63,473 nt of DNA from Candidatus Hodarchaeota archaeon (GCA_016839815.1 JAEOTM010000171.1:1-63473); one strand, 5' to 3'. Positions 1 through 9,388 are shown, numbered from the stretch's first letter. The notes: generated by a model not told the origin, from the sequence alone. Made by a program: numbers and translations.

Positions 1-87
1 ATAGATAGGTTGATTTTACCTCATATTACTTTTTTCTTATAATTGTTCTGAAATCAAATATCCTATTATAATCATAATTTTTGTTTT

Positions 88-3000
88 CTAGTTTTTCCGT
101 CTAGCTTTTACTCGTTCAAAGATAACTGCAATTCCAATACCAAAACCTAAGGCAATAATATCTAGTAAGATGAATTGAATTAGGTCTATTGGACGTAATA
201 CACCAGGTCCACCGGGAGGATTTGTTGTAGTGCTAGGAGGAACGGTGGTTGTTGTTCTGGGAAGGAGAATGTTGAAATCTGTCGATCCTACTGTTAAAGA
301 GTTGCCTACGTTGTCAAAAATGGTCATTCTTACAAGATAATGGCCATCACCCAGGCTATTGGCGTTCAGAGTAAGACTAGCATTGGTATCTGCGATCAAG
401 GATACTTCAGCATCAGTTGGATCGAAAGTTTGCTCCAGTGTATTATCATCAGCATCATATAGTTCAAATCTTAAGAAATCAACGTTGATTCCACTCTTTA
501 TATCAAAATATGAAATTACGATTTCGAAAGTGCCTCCAGAGATCTGGGCTGGTGGTGGTGATTCTATTGCTATTCCGGGACTCTCATCTTCTAGTTCAAC
601 AGTCAAAAGTGTTTGATTTGTTCTACCCGCCATATCTGTAACGAAAATCACTAACTCCCAGGTTGTTTGACCGACATACAAGGAATTTCGACTTAAAGTA
701 ATAGAATCAAAGATATCCCAGTCGTAAAAATAAGCACCTCCACCTACATTAAGATCTTGATCATCTAGGGTTAGTACGGTAGCACCACCTTGGGATCGGA
801 CGATTAACTGGACACTGGATTCCTCTACTCCAGAATTACGGCCTGTGAAGGAACTAGAGTCGGAAAGAACACCAGAAATAGAAACATTTCCATTAGCATC
901 CATAGTAGGATATATAATGCCTTGGACAGTTATGGAGGTGACACTAATAGTTGCTGAAGGATCAATAACATCAATAACGGCAATAAACGAGACGTTCGCT
1001 AAGTTATTAGCGTTATCTAACGCGGTGATTGAAATGAAAAATTCAGTGTCTCCAACAGTGGAGGTATCCCAATCATATGAGAAAATTGAACCAACAGTAT
1101 TTATCATGGAAAAGTCTGCACCGTTTATCGTAATCGTGACGGAACTTGTATTCAAACCCAATGAAACATAACCTGGAGGGGTACCCGCATCGGGATCGAA
1201 TATATCAGCAATAATGGTAGTTGTAGGACTATATGGCAAAGCTATTGTGTCTATATTGGTTGGTGCCACAAGAGTAATATCAGGAGCTGTACTATCCACT
1301 GCTATCCAGTTGAAAGTAACCATAAAAACAGTAGACAGAAATGTACCATTATCTAGACGATGTTGAAGACTCCAAATCCAAGAAACAGTGGTTAATCCTG
1401 TAAATGGCTGATCAAAGTTAAATGATCCTCCACTTCCACTAGTTCTTGTTCTTGGAGTTCCATTCCAATCTTCATATAGTTGTTTTCCTGATAATCCTCG
1501 ATTAATTTGATCTACCAAATCCCCTAAGATATTTACGTCACGATGTAAATCTCCTACTATACGATACGTACCACCATTCGTTATAGATATTGTTGATCCG
1601 TTAGCAGGGAGGTATATTTCAAATGATGAGGGTAAGATATTTATTGCGTTATAAACATTGATTCCGAGGGCAAAGATTCGTGGACGGTAATGGAGGAGGT
1701 TTGGTCCCCAAATTACTCTGGATCGGATACTAATTGCATTTAAAGCATAATTATTAGGGATTTGATAATCCAACGTAAAGCTTCCCGAGGTTAAACTTCC
1801 AACTGTAGCTGTGCCAACTTCTTGAAGACCATCATATCCAACGTTCCGAATTAAACCAACAAATTGAGCAGAATTGACATTTACATCTTGATCATCCTGA
1901 ATTGTTCCAGATGAAGTAATGCTTTCCCCAGTAAACACAGCATTTCCGCTGTAACCGCTAAGTGTATGTCCTGTTATAGATAGTCTTGATATTAACCTAA
2001 CATTGGAGATTGAACTACGAGCTTCTTGAGGAGTCGGAGTTGCAGGATCCCAACCATAGATCGATATATCCTGCAAAACAATAGATCCAGGGATAGTGAT
2101 GATCCTCCAAAATTCACCATCACTATCAGTAACGACATCTGTTAGTGTATAAGTTTGTGGTGTAGGAATTGTTACATTATAAGCAAGTCTTACAGTAGTA
2201 GATGCAAGTCCAAGACCAGTTTCTTGATCATAATAACTACCAGAAATATTGAGAGAAGTTGTATCTCGATAAATCTCATAATATCCATTAGATACATTTA
2301 AACCAGCGTCAGGATGGGTCCCATCTGTTATATCGTTAACTGGATCTTGAATAAGAACTTGAATTCGATCCACATTTTTAACTTCGAAATTAAATGTTGT
2401 GAATGAAATAGTATTCGTATGAGAACCATTTACCCAGACACCTGATAATTTTCCAGATGGAACAGCTGAGTGGGTAAAATTATAGGTCAACCCTTGAGCA
2501 TCTCCAAAATGAGCTGTTGCATTCATAGTATACCACTTCTCAGGGGTTGTTCCAGTCGCTTGAAGTGAAAAAATCGCTTTACTAACAGCTGAATCTTGGT
2601 AGCTCCCAACTGGGATAACATTCATATTAATCGTGGGATCTCCTGGAAGTTTTCCATCAACTGTGATAGAAATGTTCACATCATCAATATCTGCGAGTAC
2701 TACTCCTCCTCTGTTTAATCTTAGTGTAAATTCAATATTGATCCACTCGGTTTGACCAATACGAGAATCTGGATTATCTGCTGGATAAGCAACGATTTGG
2801 CCTAAGAAATACTGCGGATCAACCTGTATTATTTCTTCAACATCTGAATAAGAGCTGTTTGAAAAGAAATTTATGTTAGTAGATTTTTGACCAACATCCC
2901 ATTCACTATCCACACCAACATCGGATGTTAGGTCAGCTGTTGCATTAAGTACAATACCGAGAATCTTGGGTGTAGTTAGATATGTGGTTGTCAATCGAAC

Positions 3001-5244
3001 TGTAACATATCCTGATCCGTTTGTGACTGAACCTCCAACGTAAACCAGAGAAACACCTGCGTAAATACCTCCAAGAACCACATTTACGTCCACTCCTCCA
3101 AGTCCTACTCCACCACCTTCTTCTTGAACCCTGAAATCAATTTCAAGAATATCTCCAGATCGTATTGTCGTATCTCCCGATTCGTTTGTATCAGAAAGCA
3201 CTATTTCATAAAAAGTAAAAGCAGGGTCGATTCTTAGACTACTATCTTGTGCAGTTCGCCATGTCTTATCCCATTCAGCGAAGGTAGTAGTGCCTTCATG
3301 TTGATTCCCAATCCATCTCACCTGTGAGTCATTTTCAAAGTCGACTGTTAGATCTAACACAATTATCTTAAGGATCTCGGGAGTCGTTAGATATATACTA
3401 TTCACAGTTACTTCAATCATACCATTTGAATCAGTTGTACGATACCCGTAAATTCCATATACAGGATTACGACCATCATTGAATGACAATGAGACACCAG
3501 GAGTTACTTGGTTTAATACAATTTTAACGGGTACATCTGCAAAATCAACCAAAGGAGCAGAAGTTGTATTAACCTCAAATACCAAAATGGCTGACTCTCC
3601 TGGTCGAATACTCGTTGATGTAATAGAATTTAAGCTAATATCACCAATCCAGAAATCAGGATCGATACTTATCATATCCCCTCCTGAAGAAGCTGTTAAT
3701 ATACCCGTTGAACTTCTCATAAAACGATGGGGATTGTTAGGATAGCTACTAGGATACGGGCCAGCAGGAGCATTGGTACTACGTAAATCAGCTACTGCTG
3801 TAATTGTAGGAGTTTTTAATTGATAAGGGATAGGAAAACCTGCAGTGATAGTAAATTGAACGATTCCACTCCCATTGGTTATTGCCCAGCCTGAACCATT
3901 ATCAAGAAAACCTGTGGCAAATTGAAGAGTGATCCCTGTTGGATGTGAATCTAAGGTTGCATTCACAGGAATTCCTGCCACCTGATAAATATCGCTTGTA
4001 TATGCGTAATCTAAGTCCACTCTGAAAGTTACAAGTGTAGAATTTTCATTTGGTGGTGCAATTGATGTTGAGGGAACAGCGGAGACAAATTCAACCGAGG
4101 CAACATCCATCTCATTTAATATCGTAAAATTCGAAGTAGAATCAGCATAATTGGTTAAAGGATCATTACCGTCATAATGTTCCGTAAAATATCCAGAAAC
4201 AGGATCAATTGTAGTATTAAGTATAAAATAGTAATCATTTTCTAAAGTAGTAGGATAAGTTGTTGTTACATTCAGCCTGAGCTCTCCATTGGCGTCTGTT
4301 AATGTACTTGGTAAATTAGTACTCATATCGAGGAGATTATAACTTATCCCTTCGGGGCCTCCACTTGAAATAGGAGCATCAGTAGTGCCATCATAAAGAT
4401 CTGCACTAACTGTAAGCCCTGATAAAGGAGTAGTGCCTGAATAGGCCTTAAGAACAACACTAGCTTCTTCTCCCTGACGAAAAGTATTATCACCACTTGC
4501 TATATTAACAAAACCAGGATTGACCTCGGTTAGAGCTGAAAAACCGCTTACAATGAAATAATCAATCTTTGCAAACGGATTCACATTTTCAATTTTCGCT
4601 GTTGTATTTGTACTGCCTCCTGGGTAGTATTGGTAGATTGAAACATTGTCTCCAGGTGAGATCCCGTACTTAGTGGATAAATCAGTCATATCTGGTATTG
4701 TGAAGGAAGCTTCGATTTTCCCTTCTGTAGGGTCATTAGAGATGGCAGGAATTACAGGTGTCCCATTAGTTACGGCAGATGCAATTAGATGATTTGAATC
4801 AGTAAGGTTTGTATAATCATATTTATGTAGATAAATAGAAATATTTTGATTGATAATGGCCCAGTTACCTGTTTGTGCACTATTAAACCGATTACTCACA
4901 CTGATGATTTCTCCCGGGAAATAAATAGTTTTATCAGGTTCGATTTCAGTAATAGAAAAATAGGGAGATTTCTGTGATTCTTTGTTACGATAAATCCCTG
5001 AACGGGGAAGAGAATGTGTGTCTTGGCTAGGTTCACGTAAAGAAGTTAAATAACGATCTGTTGGCTGAATTTCTTGGGGAAGAGTACTCCCAACAAATGG
5101 GAACAGAACAGTAGATAAGAGTAAAAGAGGAACTATTAATATTACGGAGTAAAACGGCGATGAGCGTTTATTATATTTCAACAATTTCAATTCACCGAAC
5201 AGAGTGTTGATTAGAACTGAGATTAAGATCGGAGGGTTTTCCAT
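88..5244 (-). CDS. Giant anchored surface protein with Ig-like repeats
   Basis: A 1718-residue protein of unknown specific function, expected on the cell surface. A hydrophobic segment at about residues 31-52 looks like a signal anchor. The C-terminus carries a Thr/Pro-rich stalk (TTTTVPPSTTTNPPGGPG), a transmembrane helix and a basic tail ERVKARRKN, so the bulk is extracytoplasmic. The ectodomain is built of repeated beta-rich modules of roughly 150-200 residues with recurring phrases such as TSIRPGES, TTIRSGD and TYLTTP, separated by IDPxF/VDPQYF-type linkers, and has many N-x-S/T sequons. Ig-like or big-protein repeats are an inference from this pattern. A TATA-like ATTATATAAAAC lies at about 5287-5298, giving a short leader. 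The gene is monocistronic, with a 485-nt gap to the divergent TPR gene. S-layer component, adhesin or S-layer-associated protein are all possible. Confidence 0.8.
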   Translation of the reverse strand: MENPPILISVLINTLFGELKLLKYNKRSSPFYSVILIVPLLLLSTVLFPFVGSTLPQEIQPTDRYLTSLREPSQDTHSLPRSGIYRNKESQKSPYFSITEIEPDKTIYFPGEIISVSNRFNSAQTGNWAIINQNISIYLHKYDYTNLTDSNHLIASAVTNGTPVIPAISNDPTEGKIEASFTIPDMTDLSTKYGISPGDNVSIYQYYPGGSTNTTAKIENVNPFAKIDYFIVSGFSALTEVNPGFVNIASGDNTFRQGEEASVVLKAYSGTTPLSGLTVSADLYDGTTDAPISSGGPEGISYNLLDMSTNLPSTLTDANGELRLNVTTTYPTTLENDYYFILNTTIDPVSGYFTEHYDGNDPLTNYADSTSNFTILNEMDVASVEFVSAVPSTSIAPPNENSTLVTFRVDLDYAYTSDIYQVAGIPVNATLDSHPTGITLQFATGFLDNGSGWAITNGSGIVQFTITAGFPIPYQLKTPTITAVADLRSTNAPAGPYPSSYPNNPHRFMRSSTGILTASSGGDMISIDPDFWIGDISLNSITSTSIRPGESAILVFEVNTTSAPLVDFADVPVKIVLNQVTPGVSLSFNDGRNPVYGIYGYRTTDSNGMIEVTVNSIYLTTPEILKIIVLDLTVDFENDSQVRWIGNQHEGTTTFAEWDKTWRTAQDSSLRIDPAFTFYEIVLSDTNESGDTTIRSGDILEIDFRVQEEGGGVGLGGVDVNVVLGGIYAGVSLVYVGGSVTNGSGYVTVRLTTTYLTTPKILGIVLNATADLTSDVGVDSEWDVGQKSTNINFFSNSSYSDVEEIIQVDPQYFLGQIVAYPADNPDSRIGQTEWINIEFTLRLNRGGVVLADIDDVNISITVDGKLPGDPTINMNVIPVGSYQDSAVSKAIFSLQATGTTPEKWYTMNATAHFGDAQGLTYNFTHSAVPSGKLSGVWVNGSHTNTISFTTFNFEVKNVDRIQVLIQDPVNDITDGTHPDAGLNVSNGYYEIYRDTTSLNISGSYYDQETGLGLASTTVRLAYNVTIPTPQTYTLTDVVTDSDGEFWRIITIPGSIVLQDISIYGWDPATPTPQEARSSISNVRLISRLSITGHTLSGYSGNAVFTGESITSSGTIQDDQDVNVNSAQFVGLIRNVGYDGLQEVGTATVGSLTSGSFTLDYQIPNNYALNAISIRSRVIWGPNLLHYRPRIFALGINVYNAINILPSSFEIYLPANGSTISITNGGTYRIVGDLHRDVNILGDLVDQINRGLSGKQLYEDWNGTPRTRTSGSGGSFNFDQPFTGLTTVSWIWSLQHRLDNGTFLSTVFMVTFNWIAVDSTAPDITLVAPTNIDTIALPYSPTTTIIADIFDPDAGTPPGYVSLGLNTSSVTITINGADFSMINTVGSIFSYDWDTSTVGDTEFFISITALDNANNLANVSFIAVIDVIDPSATISVTSITVQGIIYPTMDANGNVSISGVLSDSSSFTGRNSGVEESSVQLIVRSQGGATVLTLDDQDLNVGGGAYFYDWDIFDSITLSRNSLYVGQTTWELVIFVTDMAGRTNQTLLTVELEDESPGIAIESPPPAQISGGTFEIVISYFDIKSGINVDFLRFELYDADDNTLEQTFDPTDAEVSLIADTNASLTLNANSLGDGHYLVRMTIFDNVGNSLTVGSTDFNILLPRTTTTVPPSTTTNPPGGPGVLRPIDLIQFILLDIIALGFGIGIAVIFERVKARRKN

Positions 5245-5728
5245 ATGTAAATTTATGACAGTAGTGAAGAAACTCTCCGTATAGTCGTTTTATATAATCC
5301 TGTATTAATTAATGTTGCCTTATTCTAATAAAGTATTTCTGAAGCAAATTGGATTTAATGGTGTTAAAACGGTATTTTATTATATATATTCTTACTTAAT
5401 GATAACTTAAAGGAAGAATTGAGCCTACTCCGGTCTATACGAAGAATCTCTCTTCAATATTCAAGTTTGACAGGAAATTAACTTTCAGATTTATCCCAAA
5501 GAGCCTCTCCTCTAGATCAATCAATGTTTAACAGCACTTTTGGAAGCTTAAAATCAAGAATGAAACGAATGATCACAATTCCAAGATTTTTCAGCGAATT
5601 CTTTTTAGAAAAATTAATCATTTCAAAAGTTGTTCAACAGAACTGTTGATTTTCCATCATTAACGAAAAGTGCAATTCGAATCTTTATATATAATGTTGG
5701 TTTTACACAAATTGCGGAGTCATTCTTA
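5245..5728. other. Intergenic region, divergent promoters
   Basis: This gap separates the divergent surface-protein gene and TPR gene. It holds TATA-like elements for both: about 5287-5298 on the minus strand, and TTTATATAATG near 5683-5693 on the plus strand. I see no RNA gene, repeat or conserved small ORF here. Confidence 0.5.
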
Positions 5729-6478
5729 ATGGTATTATTCAAGGGAAATAAAATTAAGAAAGGTCAAGAAGAATTCGATCAAGGCATGGCTTATTATGAA
5801 ACTCAACGCTATGAGGAGGCCGTTGGGAATTTTAAGAAATCTGCAAAGCTTTTTAGGGATGGGAATGAAAAGAAGTTAAGTAAAAGAGCTGAAGCGTTCA
5901 AACTCTGCGCTTTTGGTTATATCGATATGATCAAAATGAATTTTCTTGAAGCAATTCGATCGTTCGGCAAAGCTAATGTAATTTTTTCGACTGAAGGATT
6001 TCTCGATGAGGCAAAACATGCAAGAACAGTTCAAGCTCAAACTCAGGGAGAATTAGCCAAATCTAAAGCTCAAAATGGAGAGTTTATCGAATCAGCTCGA
6101 TTATACGAATCTGCAGGTGCATTATATTCGACAACTGGTCTAGAGATGGAAGCTGCGAAAGCCCGTGCTCGTTCCTTTGTACAAAGAGCTGCTGCAATGG
6201 AATCAGATTTTGATAAAGCTTACTATTTAGAACGAGCAGTGGAAGAATTTAAGAAAGGACGGGAAGATGCTACCCGGTATGAAGCTCTCGCATTATACAG
6301 TCGGGCAAAATCATTAATTAGTGCACGGGAGAACATGAAAGAAGCTATTGATTTATTGGTACAAGCCCATGAAAAATACGTAAAAGTAGGAAGTACCACT
6401 CAAACAGAAAAGGTAAAATTATTGTTAGAAGATTTAACAGAGCAAGTAAAAATACGTCCCTCTGAATTCGGTATTTAA
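5729..6478 (+). CDS. TPR-repeat protein
   Basis: An approximately 249-residue soluble protein made of helix-turn-helix TPR-like units (for example FDQGMAYYETQRYEEAVGNF, then FIESARLYESAGALYS and MKEAIDLLVQAHEKYVKVGS), so it probably acts as a protein-interaction scaffold. No catalytic motif is visible. The frame is open from a TTG about 100 nt upstream, but ATG at 5729 is the better start: it follows GGAG, and a TATA-like element near 5683-5693 would place transcription start around 5715. The upstream extension would add an unlikely hydrophobic segment. The next gene (cofE) is 117 nt downstream, beyond a candidate C/D RNA, and is not obviously related. The specific partner is unknown. Confidence 0.75.
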   Translation: MVLFKGNKIKKGQEEFDQGMAYYETQRYEEAVGNFKKSAKLFRDGNEKKLSKRAEAFKLCAFGYIDMIKMNFLEAIRSFGKANVIFSTEGFLDEAKHARTVQAQTQGELAKSKAQNGEFIESARLYESAGALYSTTGLEMEAAKARARSFVQRAAAMESDFDKAYYLERAVEEFKKGREDATRYEALALYSRAKSLISARENMKEAIDLLVQAHEKYVKVGSTTQTEKVKLLLEDLTEQVKIRPSEFGI

Positions 6479-6494
6479 GCTTATTGATTATTTG

Positions 6495-6557
6495 GCCTGT
6501 GATGATTAATTTAAAGGCACTGATTACCTAGATGAAGAGCGATGAGCGGTCTGAGGC
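6495..6557 (+). ncRNA. Candidate C/D box sRNA
   Basis: The intergenic segment contains the ordered elements of an archaeal C/D guide RNA: box C GTGATGA (6499-6505), a 14-nt spacer, box D' CTGA (6520-6523), a 7-nt gap, a degenerate C' AGATGAA (6530-6536), a 14-nt spacer, and box D CTGA (6551-6554). GCCT (6495-6498) and AGGC (6554-6557) can pair as a terminal stem around the k-turn. Length and spacing fit the family. The two spacers would be the methylation guides. I could not identify their targets by eye, and the imperfect C' box leaves room for chance. Confidence 0.5.
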
Positions 6558-6595
6558 TAATAACCATTTGATTTGTTAACTAAGATTGAAAAACA

Positions 6596-7339
6596 ATGAC
6601 AATTACAATATTTCCATTAAGAGATTTTCCCTTAATTAATCCAGGAGATTCCTTATCAGACATAATTGTAGAAGAGTTAAAAAAGATAGATCTAAAAGAT
6701 AAAGATATCATTGTTATTGCCCATACAATAATTTCCAAAGCAGAGAATAAAGTCTATAAACTCGATTCAATCACACCTAGTTCTTTTGCTAATCAAATTG
6801 GTAAGCTTCAAGAAAAAGATCCACGGAAAATCGAGATCATCCTTCGTGAAAGTAGTGAAATTATTCGCATGAATCAGAATGTTTTGATTACTGCAACCCA
6901 TCATGGATTCATTTGTGCGAATAGTGGAATAGATAAATCAAATACTCCTGGAAATACTGTTATTTCTCTTCCTGATGATCCTGATAAATCTGCCAGGGAG
7001 ATTATGGAAAAGATCAAAACCAAACTACATAAAAATGTGGCAGTAATCATTTCTGATACCTTTGGCAGACCTTTACGAGTGGGTACAGTTAATTTCGCTA
7101 TTGGAATAGCTGGAATTGCTCCTTTGGAGGATATTCGTGGAAAAACGGATCTTTTTGGTTATGAATTGAGATCTACGATTATAGCAAGAGTTGATGAAGT
7201 AGCTGCCGCCGCAGGGATAGTTATGGGGCAGGCTGATGAAGGAACACCTGTTATAGTAGTGAGAGGGGTTGAATATTCGATCAGTAACAATTCAGCTCGA
7301 GAATTAATTCGTGAACCAGCTAAGGATGTCTTCCGATAA
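6596..7339 (+). CDS. cofE: Coenzyme F420-0:L-glutamate ligase
   Basis: This 247-residue protein matches the CofE family over its full length. Recognisable elements are IIVIAHTIISKAE near residue 45, the central ATHHGFICANSGIDKSN segment, and VIISDTFGRPLRVGTVNFAIG. CofE uses GTP to add glutamates to F420-0, the last steps of coenzyme F420 synthesis, in the cytoplasm. The start is an ATG; the frame begins directly with the conserved core ITIFPLRDFPLI. No other F420 genes are in the window, so the pathway must be completed elsewhere. It implies an F420-dependent redox metabolism. Confidence 0.93.
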   Translation: MTITIFPLRDFPLINPGDSLSDIIVEELKKIDLKDKDIIVIAHTIISKAENKVYKLDSITPSSFANQIGKLQEKDPRKIEIILRESSEIIRMNQNVLITATHHGFICANSGIDKSNTPGNTVISLPDDPDKSAREIMEKIKTKLHKNVAVIISDTFGRPLRVGTVNFAIGIAGIAPLEDIRGKTDLFGYELRSTIIARVDEVAAAAGIVMGQADEGTPVIVVRGVEYSISNNSARELIREPAKDVFR

Positions 7340-7403
7340 ATAAAAAACAATAAAGCAAATGCTCTTTCTTGGATTATAGTAGTATTCTGAGATACTAATT
7401 CAA

Positions 7404-7505
7404 GCGCCGATAGTCTAGTCTGGTAGGACTTCACCCTCCCAAGGTGATAGCCCGGGTTCAAAAGAATTTCTCCCTCGAGAAATGCTGAAACTCCCGGTCG
7501 GCGCA
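7404..7505 (+). tRNA. tRNA-Gly(CCC) with an intron in the T-loop
   Basis: A cloverleaf can be drawn. Acceptor GCGCCGA pairs with TCGGCGC (7498-7504), discriminator A. D-stem is GTCT/GGAC. Anticodon stem TCACC/GGTGA encloses loop CTCCCAA, anticodon CCC (7438-7440). T-stem is CCGGG (7452-7456) with CCCGG (7493-7497). The T-loop is 36 nt instead of 7, so about 29 nt must be removed. The insert contains the perfect hairpin ATTTCTC-CCTC-GAGAAAT. No 3' CCA is encoded. Confidence 0.93.
7462..7490 (+). other. Non-canonical tRNA intron (T-loop), about 29 nt
   Basis: Excess sequence between TTCAA and CT of the tRNA-Gly T-loop. Exact ends are uncertain by a few bases. It folds into a 7-bp hairpin, compatible with splicing by the archaeal bulge-helix-bulge endonuclease. 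Confidence 0.75.
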
Positions 7506-7531
7506 TTTTAATAGGACGGACTGATAGTAAA

Positions 7532-7816
7532 ATGGAAATACTTTTGGTTTTTTTAGGTTCATTACAATATGATTTGGGTCATGCGGAATTGACATATAAT
7601 TTCAAAGAGGGAGCATCTATAAAGTCTGTGGTGAGAGAACTCTCTGAATCATCCGAGTTTAGGGGCTTAAAGAATTTTTTTACCGAGTCTTATGAATCAT
7701 TAAGGTCTGTAATAGTATTTCTAAATGAGAAGGATATTTCTGTACTAGATGGTATGAATACATCTATACAACAAGGTGATAAACTAACCTTTATTCCTGT
7801 AATTCACGGTGGATGA
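7532..7816 (+). CDS. MoaD/ThiS-family ubiquitin-like protein
   Basis: A 94-residue beta-grasp protein ending in HGG. The C-terminal Gly-Gly and the preceding DKLTFIPVI strand are the hallmarks of MoaD, ThiS and the archaeal SAMP/Urm1-like modifiers, in which the terminal glycine is adenylated by an E1-like enzyme and then carries sulfur or is conjugated to proteins. No E1-like or molybdopterin synthase gene lies nearby: the gene sits 26 nt after tRNA-Gly and 32 nt before ornithine carbamoyltransferase. It may serve molybdopterin synthesis, tRNA thiolation (a thiolase of the NcsA/TtuA type is encoded at 43.4 kb) or protein conjugation; the sequence does not decide. Confidence 0.82.
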   Translation: MEILLVFLGSLQYDLGHAELTYNFKEGASIKSVVRELSESSEFRGLKNFFTESYESLRSVIVFLNEKDISVLDGMNTSIQQGDKLTFIPVIHGG

Positions 7817-7848
7817 GATTCAATAGACGAATAGGAACGTAATATGAA

Positions 7849-8778
7849 ATGGGAATTCAAATGAAAGGACGATCAATTTTAACACTTTTAGACTTGAAAC
7901 CTGAAGAAATAAGATTTTTATTAGATAAAGCGAAGGATTTCAAACAAAATAGAGATAGATACATCCAATCTGAACCTTTGAAAGGTAAGACACTTGGAAT
8001 GATATTCCAGAAAAGGTCTACAAGAACACGAGTTTCAACAGAAACTGCAATGGCCGAACTCGGGGGACATGCTCTGTTCTTAGGGAAAGATGATATTCAA
8101 CTTGGTGTCAATGAATCTCTATCGGATACTGCGATTGTACTTGGACGGATGGTTTCAGCAATCTTAGCACGTGTATTTGCACATGATACAGTGGAAACAC
8201 TTGCAAAACATGCAAAAATACCTGTAATCAATGCTTTATCAGACCAATTTCATCCCTTACAGGGTTTAGCTGATATACTTACAATAGAAGAACATTTGGG
8301 AAAATTAAAAGATGTTAGAATTGCATGGATTGGAGATGGAAACAACGTTTGTCACACTCTGATGATTGCTTCCATTAAAATGGGAATGAAGATGAAAGTA
8401 GGAACTCCAATTGGTTATATGCCTGATAAGCACATTATCGATTACTGTAATACGAATGCTTCTTCTTCAGGACAGGTTTTAGTAATGAATGATCCAATCG
8501 CAGCAATCGAGAACGCAGACGTTGTGGTTACAGACACTTTTATTTCTATGGGACAAGAAGCGGAGAAAAATGAGAAATTAAAAGAATTTAAAGGTTTTCA
8601 AGTAAACCAAGAATTAGTTGAGCATGCTGCAAAAAACTATCTCTTCTTGCATTGTCTACCACGTCATAAAGAAGAAGTCACAGATGATATCATCTATGGT
8701 ACGCATTCTGTAGTATTTGATGAAGCAGAAAATCGATTACATACTGTTGCTGCAGTATTAAATAGTATAATTCAATAA
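7849..8778 (+). CDS. argF: Ornithine carbamoyltransferase
   Basis: A 309-residue enzyme with the OTCase signatures: carbamoyl-phosphate loop STRTR at residues 57-61, DQFHPLQGLAD near residue 137, the WIGDGNNVCHT segment, and HCLPRH near residue 270, which holds the ornithine-side Cys. It makes citrulline from ornithine and carbamoyl phosphate in the arginine pathway. Two in-frame ATGs (7849, 7861) are possible; the second begins right at the conserved KGRSILTLLDL. It follows the MoaD-like gene by 32 nt and may be co-transcribed. No other arg genes are in the window. Confidence 0.95.
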   Translation: MGIQMKGRSILTLLDLKPEEIRFLLDKAKDFKQNRDRYIQSEPLKGKTLGMIFQKRSTRTRVSTETAMAELGGHALFLGKDDIQLGVNESLSDTAIVLGRMVSAILARVFAHDTVETLAKHAKIPVINALSDQFHPLQGLADILTIEEHLGKLKDVRIAWIGDGNNVCHTLMIASIKMGMKMKVGTPIGYMPDKHIIDYCNTNASSSGQVLVMNDPIAAIENADVVVTDTFISMGQEAEKNEKLKEFKGFQVNQELVEHAAKNYLFLHCLPRHKEEVTDDIIYGTHSVVFDEAENRLHTVAAVLNSIIQ

Positions 8779-8884
8779 TGATCTAGAGATCGGTAAAAAT
8801 CAATTATTAAACGACAGATAATTAAGGGAATTAGTGATTCAAATTCAAAGATGAATCCTTTAATTATTTACAGAGGCAAATTAA

Positions 8885-9388
8885 GTGGTTAATACTCCTA
8901 TATGTAATTTTTGTGCGAAAACTGGAGTACTATGTAAGAAGTGTAAACAAAAACTCCGCAAAAAGAAAATCAATCAATTAGATATAGATATCTCTAAAGC
9001 ATTTGCCAAAATTGAGTTACGTTTTTCCAAACAACTACAAAATGTGACGTTTGAAAGAGCTCATAAGATGAATGGCTCAGTGGTACTCTTAACTAGAAAT
9101 GGTCACGTGTTACTCGAGAATGATGAAATTCTTGACTATTTAGAAAATGAACTAAGACAACCTATAGAAATAGTAGAAAGAAAGGGGGATACTCGGACTA
9201 CTTTTGTCCAGTTCTTTGCACCATTGGACATTGTAGAAATTGATCAAATATTTGTACCACCAGAAGGCGATGTTGAGTTAAGAATAACATTAAATGGAAA
9301 TCCTGACGATCTAAGATTTCCATTAAATCAATTAGAACAAATAGCTGAACTAATTTCAAAGAATCCCGTAAGAATTGAAATTCAGTAA
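8885..9388 (+). CDS. Zn-finger, KH-like (NusA-like) RNA-binding protein
   Basis: This 167-residue protein starts with a CxxC...CxxC cluster (Cys 7, 10, 17, 20) followed by a basic helix and a region resembling the KH domain of the archaeal NusA-like family. In that family the KH loop reads GxxG. Here the equivalent VLLTRNGHVLLENDEILDYL lacks the second Gly, so nucleic-acid binding may be weakened or altered. The later part (DIVEIDQIFVPP...VELRITL) matches the family's C-terminal half as I remember it. GTG start; an AGAGG lies upstream. Monocistronic, convergent with the next membrane protein. Confidence 0.6.
   Translation: MVNTPICNFCAKTGVLCKKCKQKLRKKKINQLDIDISKAFAKIELRFSKQLQNVTFERAHKMNGSVVLLTRNGHVLLENDEILDYLENELRQPIEIVERKGDTRTTFVQFFAPLDIVEIDQIFVPPEGDVELRITLNGNPDDLRFPLNQLEQIAELISKNPVRIEIQ

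Noticed and set aside
7159..7506. 115-codon minus-strand frame covering the end of cofE and tRNA-Gly
   Set aside because: It is antisense to a conserved gene and to a tRNA, with low-complexity composition.
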